A stretch of 36,285 nt of DNA from Acidimicrobiaceae bacterium (lineage in GTDB: Bacteria > Actinomycetota > Acidimicrobiia > Acidimicrobiales > Aldehydirespiratoraceae): assembly GCA_009843735.1 (NCBI GenBank), contig VYCW01000069.1, positions 1-36,285 of the forward strand, given 5' to 3'. A program made the position numbers and the translations under genes. Below, one piece after another: positions 7,512 to 15,300 of the stretch. How positions within the stretch are numbered: the first letter of the stretch is position 1; every line of letters begins with the position of its first letter. The notes under the pieces are model-generated. The model saw only the letters and a list, made by a program, of their open reading frames with translations, ran no database searches and was not told the origin of the DNA.

Positions 7512-8630
7512 ATGATGCGACTCACGATCCGACTGCTGGCCGCGGTGCTGGCTTTCTCGACAGTCCTAGTGGCTTGCGGGGACGACGAGCCCGAACCGGC
7601 CGCCGCGCCGGAACCGGCCGAGGCGCCCGCAACCACGGCAGCCCCCGAACCGGCACCCGCCGAAGAGGCCCCCGAACCGGCGGCCAGCGAGGATCCCACG
7701 TCACTCCACATCGCGGTCATCTTCGGGAACACCGCCGACGACACCTGGAGCACCTCGATGCTGGGGGCGCTCAACCGGGTCACCGCGGAGGCGCCATACG
7801 ACCTCGACATCACCTATGAGTACTTCGAGAACATCTCGTACGCCGACGGCGAGCGGGTCCTTCGCCAGACCGCGGAGACAGGCGAGTTCGACATGATCAT
7901 CGCCCACAGCACCTACTCCGACTCCATCTACGCCATCAGGGACGACTTCCCGGAGATCCTCTGGTCGTTCACCGGGTCCGGCAACGAGGGCCGGGGCGGC
8001 AACGGCTACTGGCTGGACGTCCTGCCCCACGAGGCCGCCTACCTCGCCGGCATCGCCGCGGGCCACCTCTCCGAGACCGGCATGATCGGCTCGGTGGCCG
8101 CCTTCCCGTTCCCGAACGTGAACGGGCCGGTCAACGGGTTCTTCGCGGGCGCACGCTCGGTGAACCCCGACATCGAGACCCGGGTGACCTACATCGAGAG
8201 CTGGTTCGATCCGGCCGCCGCCCAGGAGGCCGGCGCCGCCCTCATCGAGGAGGGCGCCGACAGCCTCTACGCGGCCTCGACCTTCGGCACCTTCCAGGCG
8301 GCCCTGGAGGCGGACCGGGTGTTCACCATCGGCGACCTGGACGACCAGGAGGCGCTGGCCCCCGAGGTCGTCATCACCAGCGTGATGATCCTGTGGGATC
8401 CGGGGCTGAAGGTCCTGATCGACGAGTGGTGGGCCCACGAGACCGCGGGCGAGGCCTATGACGCCCCGACCGAGCGGATCCAGTTCTACATGTCCGAGGG
8501 CGGAGCCGACATCGCTCCGATGAACGAGGCCCTGGTGCCCGCGGAGGTGATCGCCGAGGTCAACGCCGCTCGGGACCAGATCCTGAACGGCGAACTGGTC
8601 GTGGAGTTCAATCCGGGCGACGTCAACTGA
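7512..8630 (+). CDS. BMP-family ABC transporter substrate-binding lipoprotein
   Basis: A 372-residue exported lipoprotein. It has a basic N-terminus, a hydrophobic segment and the lipobox LVAC with Cys22 as the acylated residue, then a 40-residue Pro/Ala/Glu linker with repeated PEPA units (about 26-64) that tethers the domain to the membrane. The rest reads as a PF02608-type (BMP/PnrA) domain: LHIAVIFGN, a DMIIAHSTYSDSI segment, WLDVLPHEAAYLAGIAAG and GSVAAFPFPNVNGPVNGF. The family binds purine nucleosides or related nucleobases for an ABC importer. AGGGGG (7501-7506) serves ATG 7512 or 7515. It is the first gene of module B; the deaminase, ATPase and permeases follow on the same strand. Confidence 0.9.
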   Translation: MMRLTIRLLAAVLAFSTVLVACGDDEPEPAAAPEPAEAPATTAAPEPAPAEEAPEPAASEDPTSLHIAVIFGNTADDTWSTSMLGALNRVTAEAPYDLDITYEYFENISYADGERVLRQTAETGEFDMIIAHSTYSDSIYAIRDDFPEILWSFTGSGNEGRGGNGYWLDVLPHEAAYLAGIAAGHLSETGMIGSVAAFPFPNVNGPVNGFFAGARSVNPDIETRVTYIESWFDPAAAQEAGAALIEEGADSLYAASTFGTFQAALEADRVFTIGDLDDQEALAPEVVITSVMILWDPGLKVLIDEWWAHETAGEAYDAPTERIQFYMSEGGADIAPMNEALVPAEVIAEVNAARDQILNGELVVEFNPGDVN

Positions 8631-8641
8631 TCCACTCGAGA

Positions 8642-8671
8642 GCGGCCGGCCCGCGGCGCCGGGCCGGCCGC
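8642..8671 (+). terminator. Strong GC hairpin after the binding-protein gene
   Basis: A perfect 11-bp stem (GCGGCCGGCCC and its complement) with an 8-nt loop, 11 bp after the lipoprotein stop and 28 bp before the deaminase start. No T-run follows. It could act as a partial terminator or protect the upstream mRNA 3' end, raising binding-protein levels over the downstream genes as in many ABC operons (inference). Confidence 0.5.
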
Positions 8672-8699
8672 CAGCAACCGCAGATCGAGGGAGCCGCTC

Positions 8700-9191
8700 A
8701 TGACTGAGCTGACCGAGCGGGAAAAGCAGCTCCTGCGGCGGGCCATCGACGTATCGAGGCGCTCCCGCCAGAACGGGAACCACCCGTTCGGGGCGATCTT
8801 CGTCGACGGCTCGGGGAACGTCCTCGTCGAGGCCGAGAACTCGGTGGTCACCACCGGCGACCTGATCGGCCATGCCGAGACGAACCTGGCCCGCGAGATG
8901 GGCCTCGCCCTCACTGCCGAGCAGATCGCCGACGGCACCGTGTACGCGAGCTGCGAGCCTTGCGCGATGTGCGCCGGCGCCATGTACTGGGCCGGCGTCA
9001 ACCGCCTCATCTACGGCATGAACGAGTCGGACCTGATGGTGTTCGACAACGGCGAGCGGGACGAGAACGCCACGATGACCGGGGTCGGATGCCGGGCCGT
9101 GCTGGCCAGCGGGCAGCGCCACATCGAGGTCAGCGGCCCCCATCTCGTGGACGAGGCGGTGCAGGTCCATCACGGCTTCTGGGGCGACTGA
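8700..9191 (+). CDS. Nucleobase/nucleoside deaminase (guanine- or cytosine-deaminase-like, CDA fold)
   Basis: A 163-residue zinc hydrolase of the cytidine deaminase-like superfamily. The zinc and proton-shuttle motif is GHAET (His, Glu), with the second zinc motif SCEPCAMC (PCxxC). NHPFGAIFVD at the N-terminus and MYWAGVNRLIYG after the second motif resemble small bacterial guanine deaminases and TadA-like enzymes; the length agrees with GuaD (about 156 aa). GAGGGAG at 8687-8693 lies 6 nt before the ATG. Its place between the BMP lipoprotein and the ABC ATPase suggests it deaminates the imported base (inference). TadA itself would be unusual inside a transport operon, so a metabolic role is preferred. 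Confidence 0.85.
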   Translation: MTELTEREKQLLRRAIDVSRRSRQNGNHPFGAIFVDGSGNVLVEAENSVVTTGDLIGHAETNLAREMGLALTAEQIADGTVYASCEPCAMCAGAMYWAGVNRLIYGMNESDLMVFDNGERDENATMTGVGCRAVLASGQRHIEVSGPHLVDEAVQVHHGFWGD

Positions 9192-9224
9192 GGTCCCGTT
9201 CCCACACCGATGCCCACGGCTGAT

Positions 9225-9230
9225 TACCGT
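9225..9230 (+). promoter_or_regulatory. Probable -10 element (TACCGT) of a leaderless promoter for the ABC ATPase gene
   Basis: TACCGT is 8 nt before ATG 9239, which has no clear Shine-Dalgarno site. Its identity with the element upstream of the GroES-like gene suggests an internal, leaderless promoter that separates the ATPase-permease genes from the lipoprotein-deaminase pair. Confidence 0.45.
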
Positions 9231-9238
9231 TCGGGGCG

Positions 9239-10780
9239 ATGAACGGCTCCAGCGCTGACTCCGTCCTGCTGCGGGCCAGCGGCGTGACCAAGCGGTTCCC
9301 CGGCGTGGTCGCCAACGACAACATCACGCTGGACGTCCGTCGGGCCAGGGTGCACTGCCTGCTCGGGGAAAACGGGGCCGGCAAGAGCACCCTCGCCGAC
9401 CTGTTCTACGGGGTGCACGAGCCCGACGAGGGCGTCATCGAGCTGCGGGGCGAGCCGATCCACATGGTCTCGCCCCGTGACGCCATCGCGGCCGGGATCG
9501 GGATGGTGCGCCAGCACTTCGAACTGGTCACTCCGATGTCGGTTCTGGAGAACGTCGTCATCGGCACCCGGGGCGAGGCCAAGGTCGACCTGCGCGCCGC
9601 CCGGGACCGCCTCCGGGAGCTGTGCGACCTCTACGGCGTGGAGGTCGACCTCGACACGCCGGTCGGCGACCTGGCGGTGGGCCAGCAACAATGGGTGGAG
9701 ATCCTCAAGGCCCTCTACCTGGGCTGCGAAGTGCTGATCCTCGACGAGCCGACCGCGGTGCTCACCCCCGAGGGCATCGAACGGCTCTTTGCGACCCTGC
9801 GCCGCATGGCCTCCGAGGGACTCACCATCGTGCTGATCACCCACAAGCTCCACGAGGTGATGGAGATCTCCGACGATGTGACCGTCCTGCGGCGCGGCCG
9901 CGTGGTCCGCACCTCCCTCACCTCGGAGGTGACGATGGCCGATCTGACCAGGATGATGGTCGGCCGCGACGTGGACTTGGCCATCGACGTGGCCGAGACT
10001 CCGCGGGGAGACCTGGTGCTCGACGTCTCGGGGCTCGACGTAGCCACCGAGTCCGGTCGGGGCTCCCTCAAGCAGGTGTCGCTCCGGGTGCACGAGCGCG
10101 AGATCCTGGGCATCGCCGGCGTGTCGGGCAACGGCCAGGACGCGTTGTTCGACGTGCTCGTCGGAATGAGGTCCGCCGATTCCGGCCGGATCGTCGTCGA
10201 CGCGAGGGACGTTGCCGAGCTCTCACCCGCCGGCAGGCTAGATATCGGCATCGCCAGCGTTCCCGCCGACCGCATCCATCAGGGCCTCATGATGGACTTC
10301 CGGATCAGCGAGAACCTGATCCTCGGCCGCCAGCGCTCCGAGCGCTTCGGACGGCGGGGCTGGCTCAACCAGAAGGGCATCGGGGAGTTCGCCGACGACT
10401 CCTTCGCCGCCTTCGAGATCGCCGCACCGTCGCCGGCGCACGTCACCCGCGTCCTCTCGGGCGGGAACCTGCAGAAGATCGTGATGGCCCGCGAGCTCGC
10501 CGGCCAGCCCCGGCTGCTGGTCGTCCACCAGCCGACGAGGGGCCTGGACATCGGCGCCACCGAGTACGTGAGGCGGCGGCTGGTCGAGGAGCGAGACCGG
10601 GGCGCGGCCATCCTTCTGATCTCCGAGGACTTGGACGAGCTGCTGAACCTGTCGAGCCGCATCGCGGTCATGTTCGATGGCCGCATCGTCGGCGAGGTCG
10701 ACCGCCGCGACGCGACCATCGATCGGATCGGCCTGTGGATGGCCGGGGTGTCGGACACCCCGGGCGAGGCCCTGGCATGA
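9239..10780 (+). CDS. ABC transporter ATP-binding protein with two ATPase domains (BMP/nucleoside importer)
   Basis: A 513-residue cytoplasmic ATPase with two nucleotide-binding domains in tandem. Domain 1 has Walker A GENGAGKST (43-51) and Walker B VLILDEPT (D169, E170). Domain 2 has GVSGNGQ in place of a normal Walker A, the signature LSGGN (406-410) and VVHQPTRGLD, where the Walker B Asp-Glu pair is His430-Gln431. A degenerate second domain is typical of NupO/BmpC-type ATPases, so one active site probably drives transport. The length is normal (about 500-520). The gene overlaps the following permease by ATGA. It energises import of the ligand caught by the BMP lipoprotein and may also serve the truncated permease set at the left edge (inference). 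Confidence 0.93.
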   Translation: MNGSSADSVLLRASGVTKRFPGVVANDNITLDVRRARVHCLLGENGAGKSTLADLFYGVHEPDEGVIELRGEPIHMVSPRDAIAAGIGMVRQHFELVTPMSVLENVVIGTRGEAKVDLRAARDRLRELCDLYGVEVDLDTPVGDLAVGQQQWVEILKALYLGCEVLILDEPTAVLTPEGIERLFATLRRMASEGLTIVLITHKLHEVMEISDDVTVLRRGRVVRTSLTSEVTMADLTRMMVGRDVDLAIDVAETPRGDLVLDVSGLDVATESGRGSLKQVSLRVHEREILGIAGVSGNGQDALFDVLVGMRSADSGRIVVDARDVAELSPAGRLDIGIASVPADRIHQGLMMDFRISENLILGRQRSERFGRRGWLNQKGIGEFADDSFAAFEIAAPSPAHVTRVLSGGNLQKIVMARELAGQPRLLVVHQPTRGLDIGATEYVRRRLVEERDRGAAILLISEDLDELLNLSSRIAVMFDGRIVGEVDRRDATIDRIGLWMAGVSDTPGEALA

Positions 10781-11901
10781 ACACGGATGTTCCGACCACG
10801 CCCGGCCCGTCTTCGGGGAGCCTGCTCCGCCGGTCCGGCTGGCGACTGGAGAAACGGCTGGAGGTCAAGCCCTGGCACGAGGTCGTCACCCTGGTGGGCG
10901 CCTTCATCGTCGGGCTGGCCATCTGCTCGATCCTGATCGCGGCCTCCGACAAGAGCGTCGTCGACTCCTACCGGGCCCTATTCGACGGAGCCTTCGGATC
11001 CAGGCGGGCGGTCTACGAGACCCTGGTCCAGGCGACCCCGCTCATCTTCACCGGCCTGGCGGCCGCCTTCGCCTTCCGGGCCAGGGTGTGGAACATCGGA
11101 GGCGAGGGCCAGTTCTTCGCCGGCGCCATGGGGGCGTTCTTCGTCAGCAACCTGTGGCACGCCCACCTCCCCCGCGGCGTCATGGTGCCGGTGCTGTTCA
11201 TCGCGGCGGCCGCGGCCGGAGCGTTGTGGGCGTCGATCGCCGGCCTGCTGAAGGCCCGCTACGACACCAACGAGATCATCACCACGGTGATGCTCAACTT
11301 CATCATCCTGCTCATCCTGTCGTACCTCCTCGGCGACCTGTGGCGGTCGCCCGACACCTTCTACTTCCAGACGGTGACGCTGCCGGAGTCGGCCCATCTG
11401 CCGCTGATTGTCGACGGAACCCGGCTCCACTGGGGATTCGGGATCGCGGTGGCCATGGCCGTCGTGGTCCACGTAGTGCTCAGACGGACCGCGCTGGGCT
11501 ACGAGGTGCGCGGCGTCGGCATCAACCGCACCGCGGGCTCCTACAAGGGGATCTCGGTTCCCCGGGTGACCGTGCTGGTGATGGCCATCAGCGGCGCGCT
11601 GGCCGGGCTGGCCGGCGCGGCAGAGTTCTCCGGGATTCACCACCGCCTCCAGCTCGACATCTCCAACAACTTCGGCTTCGTGGGCATCATCATCGCGCTC
11701 ATCGGCCGCCTGCATCCGGCCGGTGTGGTCGTGAGCGCCATCGCGTTCGGGGCTCTCGTCAACGGCGCGGTGACGATGCAGATCCAGACCGGGATCCCGG
11801 CCGCGCTGGTCGACGTGATCCAGGGGCTCTCCCTCATCTTCGTGCTGAGCGGCGCGGTGGCGGTGCGCTACCGGCTCCAGAGGACCCATACCGATGAGTG
11901 A
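10777..11901 (+). CDS. ABC transporter permease 1 (BMP/nucleoside type)
   Basis: A 374-residue polytopic inner-membrane protein with about eight to nine hydrophobic segments, first at about residues 36-55. Family landmarks are AFAFRARVWNIGGEGQFF (NxGxEGQ), a NEIITTVMLNF coupling segment and GAAEFSGIHHRL. This matches the NupP/BmpD-type permease (PF02653 branched-chain/nucleoside permease family). A charged 30-residue N-terminal tail precedes the first helix. The ATG overlaps the ATPase stop (ATGA), and the 3' end overlaps the next permease gene by 8 bp, showing tight coupling. It pairs with the 11894-12838 product to form the transmembrane channel. Confidence 0.92.
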   Translation: MNTDVPTTPGPSSGSLLRRSGWRLEKRLEVKPWHEVVTLVGAFIVGLAICSILIAASDKSVVDSYRALFDGAFGSRRAVYETLVQATPLIFTGLAAAFAFRARVWNIGGEGQFFAGAMGAFFVSNLWHAHLPRGVMVPVLFIAAAAAGALWASIAGLLKARYDTNEIITTVMLNFIILLILSYLLGDLWRSPDTFYFQTVTLPESAHLPLIVDGTRLHWGFGIAVAMAVVVHVVLRRTALGYEVRGVGINRTAGSYKGISVPRVTVLVMAISGALAGLAGAAEFSGIHHRLQLDISNNFGFVGIIIALIGRLHPAGVVVSAIAFGALVNGAVTMQIQTGIPAALVDVIQGLSLIFVLSGAVAVRYRLQRTHTDE

Positions 11902-12838
11902 CGTTCTCGAGGCCCTGATCAACGTGGGTGTGCTGGCCAGCGCCATCCGCATCGCCACGCCGCTGCTGCTAGCCGCGCTGGGCGAGATGGTCACCGAGAG
12001 GGCCGGCATCCTGAACCTGGGCCTCGAGGGCACCATCACGGTGTCGGCCTTCGGGTCCTTCGTGGTGGCTGACAAGGCCGACTCCCTGTGGTTGGGAGTG
12101 CTCAGCGGGGTCGGAGCCGGAATACTCCTGTCGCTGCTGATGGCCGTCCTCGTGAGCAGCATCAAGGTCGAGCAGGTCGTGGCGGGGCTCGCCCTCAACC
12201 TGTTCGGCATCGGCATGGCCTTCTACCTGTTCCGGGCGGTCTACCCGCAGACCGGCGGCGAGATGCCCCGCAGCGACACCTTCGATTTCGCCGAGATCCC
12301 CCTTCTGTCCGACATCCCTGGAGTCGGGGAGGTCGTCTTCAGCCAGCACTGGCTGACGTACGCAGCCATCCTCGCCTGCCCCGCGCTCTGGTACGGGCTC
12401 AACCGAACCCAGTTCGGCCTCGAGTTGCGCAGCGTCGGCAACAACCCGGCGGCCTGCGACATGCGGGGCATCAACGTCACCGGGATGCAGTACTTGGCGC
12501 TGGTCTTCGGGGGCTTGATGGCCGGGCTGGCCGGCGCGTTCTTGAGCGTGTTCCTGTCGGGGCTGTTCTTCGTCGACGTCGCCGCCGGCCGGGGTTGGAT
12601 CGCGCTGGCCATCGTGATCTTCGGCAACTGGCGGATCGGGAGGATCCTGGCCGGCTCCCTGTTCTTCGGCTACCTCGACGCCTACCAGCTGTCGCTGCAG
12701 GCCCGGGGGGTGGACGTCCCCCACCAGCTGCTGCTGGCACTGCCGTTCGCGTTGACCATCGCGGCCCTGGTCGTGAACCGGCGACGCAGCCACGAGCCGC
12801 TGCACCTAGGCGTGCCGTACTTCCGGGGTGAGAGATGA
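11894..12838 (+). CDS. ABC transporter permease 2 (BMP/nucleoside type)
   Basis: A 314-residue membrane protein, the second channel subunit (NupQ/BmpE-like). Seen: LGEMVTERAGILNLGLEGT, the conserved motif of this half-transporter; SIKVEQVVAGLALNLFGIG; and a C-terminal AGRGWIALAIVIFGNWR. It is shorter than permease 1, as usual for this pair. Its C-terminus is strongly similar to the truncated permease at 1-350, showing that two paralogous transporters flank the two oxygenase/hydroxylase modules. A small perfect inverted repeat (GAGAT-GAA-ATCTC, 12832-12844) spans its stop codon. Rieske oxygenase B follows after 76 bp. Confidence 0.92.
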   Translation: MSDVLEALINVGVLASAIRIATPLLLAALGEMVTERAGILNLGLEGTITVSAFGSFVVADKADSLWLGVLSGVGAGILLSLLMAVLVSSIKVEQVVAGLALNLFGIGMAFYLFRAVYPQTGGEMPRSDTFDFAEIPLLSDIPGVGEVVFSQHWLTYAAILACPALWYGLNRTQFGLELRSVGNNPAACDMRGINVTGMQYLALVFGGLMAGLAGAFLSVFLSGLFFVDVAAGRGWIALAIVIFGNWRIGRILAGSLFFGYLDAYQLSLQARGVDVPHQLLLALPFALTIAALVVNRRRSHEPLHLGVPYFRGER

Positions 12839-12862
12839 AATCTCAGGGGCGGGAGGCGAGAC

Positions 12863-12891
12863 TCTCCGGGGACGAGATGAGATTCCGGAGA
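12863..12891 (+). repeat. Inverted repeat in the leader of Rieske oxygenase B
   Basis: TCTCCGG (12863-12869) and CCGGAGA (12885-12891) are perfectly complementary, with a 15-nt loop, in the 76-bp gap before the oxygenase. The hairpin ends 9 nt before the AGGAGGGG ribosome site, so it could modulate translation or mark an mRNA processing point. Function unknown. Confidence 0.35.
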
Positions 12892-12914
12892 CGAGCGACA
12901 AGGAGGGGCGTCCG

Positions 12915-13955
12915 ATGACCCAGCTGGAGGACCGGATCGACTACGTCGACGCCGACACCGAGGACAGCATCTACGAGGCCATGCGGGACAAGTTCTGGTA
13001 TCCGGTCGCGTACTCCGACGAGCTGACCGACACACCGCAGGGCTTCGTGCTGTACGGCAAGAAGATGGTGGTGGTGCGCCTCGCCGGCGAGCCCGTCGTG
13101 TTCGACGACCAGTGCCTGCACAAGGGGACCGCGCTCTCCCTGGGCGTGGTCGTGGACGACTGCCTGCGCTGCCCGTACCACGGCTGGACCTACGACGCCA
13201 CCGGCGCGGTGGCCCGGATCCCGGCACGGGAGGAGCTTTCGCAGCACGTCAACGTGAAGCTGCGCAGCTACCCCACCTGCGAGGTCAGCGGGCTGGTGTA
13301 CACCTGCCTGGGAGACCCCATTTACCCGCCGCCGTCGGTCCCGATGTTCGACGACCCGAGCTACCAGTTCCTGCATCTCGACATCTACGAGTGGGACTGC
13401 TCGATGGCCCGCCGACTGGAGAACTACTTCGACTTCTCCCATTTCCCGTGGGTGCACGACGGGCTGCTCGGGGACAGCAACCAGCCCCGGGTCGACGACT
13501 ACGACGTGGAGCGGGTCGGGGGCGAGCTGAGGTTCGTGGCCGGGCCGTTCCCGGAGTTCACCGACAACGTCAAGAATGCCCCCACCGCGGACTCCGGCGG
13601 CGAGCCCATCTTCGGCGCCATCAAGCGCTACCGAGTGTTCGTGCCGAACGCGATGCAGCTCAACAGCAGCGCCGGCGAACACGAGGACTACGTGCTGTGG
13701 GTGTGCCTGGCGCCCGTCGGCCCCCACCGGACCCGGTGCTTCACCTACCAGGGCCGCAACTACGGGCTCGACCACGGCGAGGAGTTCATGGCCTTCGCGC
13801 AACTGGTCACCGACCAGGACCGCCCGATCGTGGAGTCGCAGATGCCCTGCCAGGTCCCGATCAGGCTGCCGGAGGAGATGTTCGTCAAGGGGGCCGATCT
13901 CGCGCTGCTCCAGTACCGGAAGTGGCTGCTCGAGCTGGCGGGGTTGCGCGGATGA
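12915..13955 (+). CDS. Rieske non-heme iron oxygenase, alpha subunit (B)
   Basis: A 346-residue oxygenase paralogous to the one at 4401-5486. Rieske ligands are C67-L-H69 and C86-x2-H89 (CLHKG and CPYHGW); the iron site is N170-x2-D173-x2-H176-x4-H181 (NYFDFSHFPWVH). Other shared blocks are the TDNVKN segment, VPNAMQLNSSAG and TRCFTYQGRNYGLD. The start is certain: AGGAGGGG (12901-12908) lies 6 nt before the ATG. No ferredoxin or reductase gene is adjacent; the ferredoxin of module A may serve both. The stop overlaps the medium hydroxylase subunit (GGATGA). Linkage of the same two enzyme classes in both modules suggests consecutive steps on one substrate (inference); hydroxylation and N- or O-demethylation are both possible. 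Confidence 0.92.
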   Translation: MTQLEDRIDYVDADTEDSIYEAMRDKFWYPVAYSDELTDTPQGFVLYGKKMVVVRLAGEPVVFDDQCLHKGTALSLGVVVDDCLRCPYHGWTYDATGAVARIPAREELSQHVNVKLRSYPTCEVSGLVYTCLGDPIYPPPSVPMFDDPSYQFLHLDIYEWDCSMARRLENYFDFSHFPWVHDGLLGDSNQPRVDDYDVERVGGELRFVAGPFPEFTDNVKNAPTADSGGEPIFGAIKRYRVFVPNAMQLNSSAGEHEDYVLWVCLAPVGPHRTRCFTYQGRNYGLDHGEEFMAFAQLVTDQDRPIVESQMPCQVPIRLPEEMFVKGADLALLQYRKWLLELAGLRG

Positions 13956-14800
13956 AGCCGCCACCGTTCGCCTACTGCCGGCCGCACAGCCTCGACGAGG
14001 CGCTGGAGTTCCTGGCCGAGCACGGCGACGAGGCCCGTCCGCTGGCGGGCGGCCAGAGCCTGGTGCCGATGCTCAACCACCGGCTGGCCCGGCCCGAGGT
14101 GCTGGTCGACATCGGCGCCGTCGGTGAGCTGCAGCGGATGGAGCGCGACGAGTCGGGATGGCTGATCGGAGCCATGGTCACCCAGCGACGGGTGGAGCGG
14201 GACGGCACCGAGGGGTGCCAGCTGCTGCGCCTGGCCATGCCGTTCATCGGCCATCGCCAGATAAGGGCACGCGGCACCGTGGGAGGCAGCATCGCCCATG
14301 CCGATCCGGCCGCGGAGCTGCCGGCCGTGGCCCTGACTCTCGACGCCACGATGGTGGCCGCCAGCCTCGACGGCGAGAGGGAGATACCCGCCTCGACGTT
14401 CTTCGCGGGGCCTTACATGAACTCGCTCGAAGACGGCGAGATCCTCTCCCACGTCATCTTCCCTATGGCCCCGCCCTCGACCCGGTGCTCCTTCAGGGAG
14501 TTCGCCCGGCGTAAGGGCGACTTCGCGGTGGCCGGCGTGGCCGCCGCGGTCGGCTTCGATGACGGCTCGGTCACCGCCGCCAGGCTCACCGCGTTCGCGG
14601 TGGGGTCCAACCCGGTCCGACTCGCAGCCGCCGAGGCAGCCGTCGCCGGGCGGAGGCTCGATGAGGCGGCCCTGACCGAAACGGCAGAGGCCGCGGCCGC
14701 GGAGATCGAGCCGTGGGAGGACATCCACGGATCACCGCAGTACCGGCGCCAGCTCGTAGCTGCCCTGCTGCGACGGGCATTGCAGGAGGTGGCCCCATGA
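13952..14800 (+). CDS. Molybdenum hydroxylase FAD-binding (medium) subunit, CoxM family, set B
   Basis: A 282-residue FAD subunit. It begins MKPPPFAYCRP like its set A paralogue. It has AGGQS at 32-36 followed by LVPMLNHRLARP, and the second FAD motif RARGTVGGSIAHADPAAELP at roughly 105-125. RRKGDFAVAGVA near residue 190 is the usual C-terminal-domain block. The ATG overlaps the Rieske stop, and the stop forms ATGA with the next gene, so Rieske B, M, S and L are translated as a chain. Gene order here is Rieske-M-S-L, whereas module A has L-M-S-ferredoxin-Rieske. Confidence 0.92.
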   Translation: MKPPPFAYCRPHSLDEALEFLAEHGDEARPLAGGQSLVPMLNHRLARPEVLVDIGAVGELQRMERDESGWLIGAMVTQRRVERDGTEGCQLLRLAMPFIGHRQIRARGTVGGSIAHADPAAELPAVALTLDATMVAASLDGEREIPASTFFAGPYMNSLEDGEILSHVIFPMAPPSTRCSFREFARRKGDFAVAGVAAAVGFDDGSVTAARLTAFAVGSNPVRLAAAEAAVAGRRLDEAALTETAEAAAAEIEPWEDIHGSPQYRRQLVAALLRRALQEVAP

Positions 14801-15300
14801 CCGCTCCAACCGCACGGCGGGTCGAGCCCTCAGTCGAAGTGCCGATCAGCGTGACCGTCAACGGAGAGGCGGTCGAGGCGGTGGTCCCGGCTCGCCAGCT
14901 GCTGGCCGACTTCCTGCGGGAGGAGCTGCGCCTCACCGGCACCCACGTCGGCTGCGAGCAGGGGATCTGCGGAGCATGCACCATCAACCTCGACGGCGAG
15001 CCGGTGCGGTCCTGCATCATGCTGGCCGCCCAGGTCGACGGATCGGCCATCACCACGGTGGAGGGACTGTCGTCGGAGGGCCTGAGCCCGCTTCAACAGG
15101 CCTTCAAGGACAACCATGGCCTGCAGTGCGGGTTCTGCACCCCGGGATTCCTCATGACGCTGTCGACCGTGGACCCCGACGAATACCCCGGGGAGGAGGG
15201 GATCCGCGAGGCCATCTCGGGCAACCTCTGCCGCTGCACCGGTTACGGCGGCATCCTCCAAGCGGTGCGGACCGCCTGGAATCGCCCCCAGGATGCCTGA
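14797..15300 (+). CDS. Molybdenum hydroxylase 2Fe-2S (small) subunit, CoxS family, set B
   Basis: A 167-residue iron-sulfur subunit with all eight ligands: C53, C58, C61 and C73 (GCEQGICGACT) and C111, C114, C145 and C147 (QCGFC and LCRCTGY), with Gln110 next to the pterin-facing cluster. The start has an excellent ribosome site, AGGAGGT at 14784-14790, 6 nt upstream, which rules out earlier in-frame starts. The 3' end overlaps the large-subunit start by 8 bp. It carries electrons between the large (15293-17674) and medium (13952-14800) subunits; it might also serve the orphan large subunit at 21293 (inference). Confidence 0.94.
   Translation: MTAPTARRVEPSVEVPISVTVNGEAVEAVVPARQLLADFLREELRLTGTHVGCEQGICGACTINLDGEPVRSCIMLAAQVDGSAITTVEGLSSEGLSPLQQAFKDNHGLQCGFCTPGFLMTLSTVDPDEYPGEEGIREAISGNLCRCTGYGGILQAVRTAWNRPQDA

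Noticed and set aside
7589-7690. Repeated CCCGAACCGGC-type units as a DNA repeat or regulatory array
   Set aside because: They encode the Pro-Glu-Ala linker of the lipoprotein; codon-level low complexity explains them.
7701-9173. Long minus-strand open frame opposite the BMP lipoprotein and deaminase
   Set aside because: Antisense to genes with clear motifs; no domain of its own.
10511-10546. Broken Walker B (HQPTRGLD) in the second ATPase domain as a sign of an inactive transporter
   Set aside because: A degenerate second domain is normal in nucleoside-type ABC ATPases; the first site is intact.
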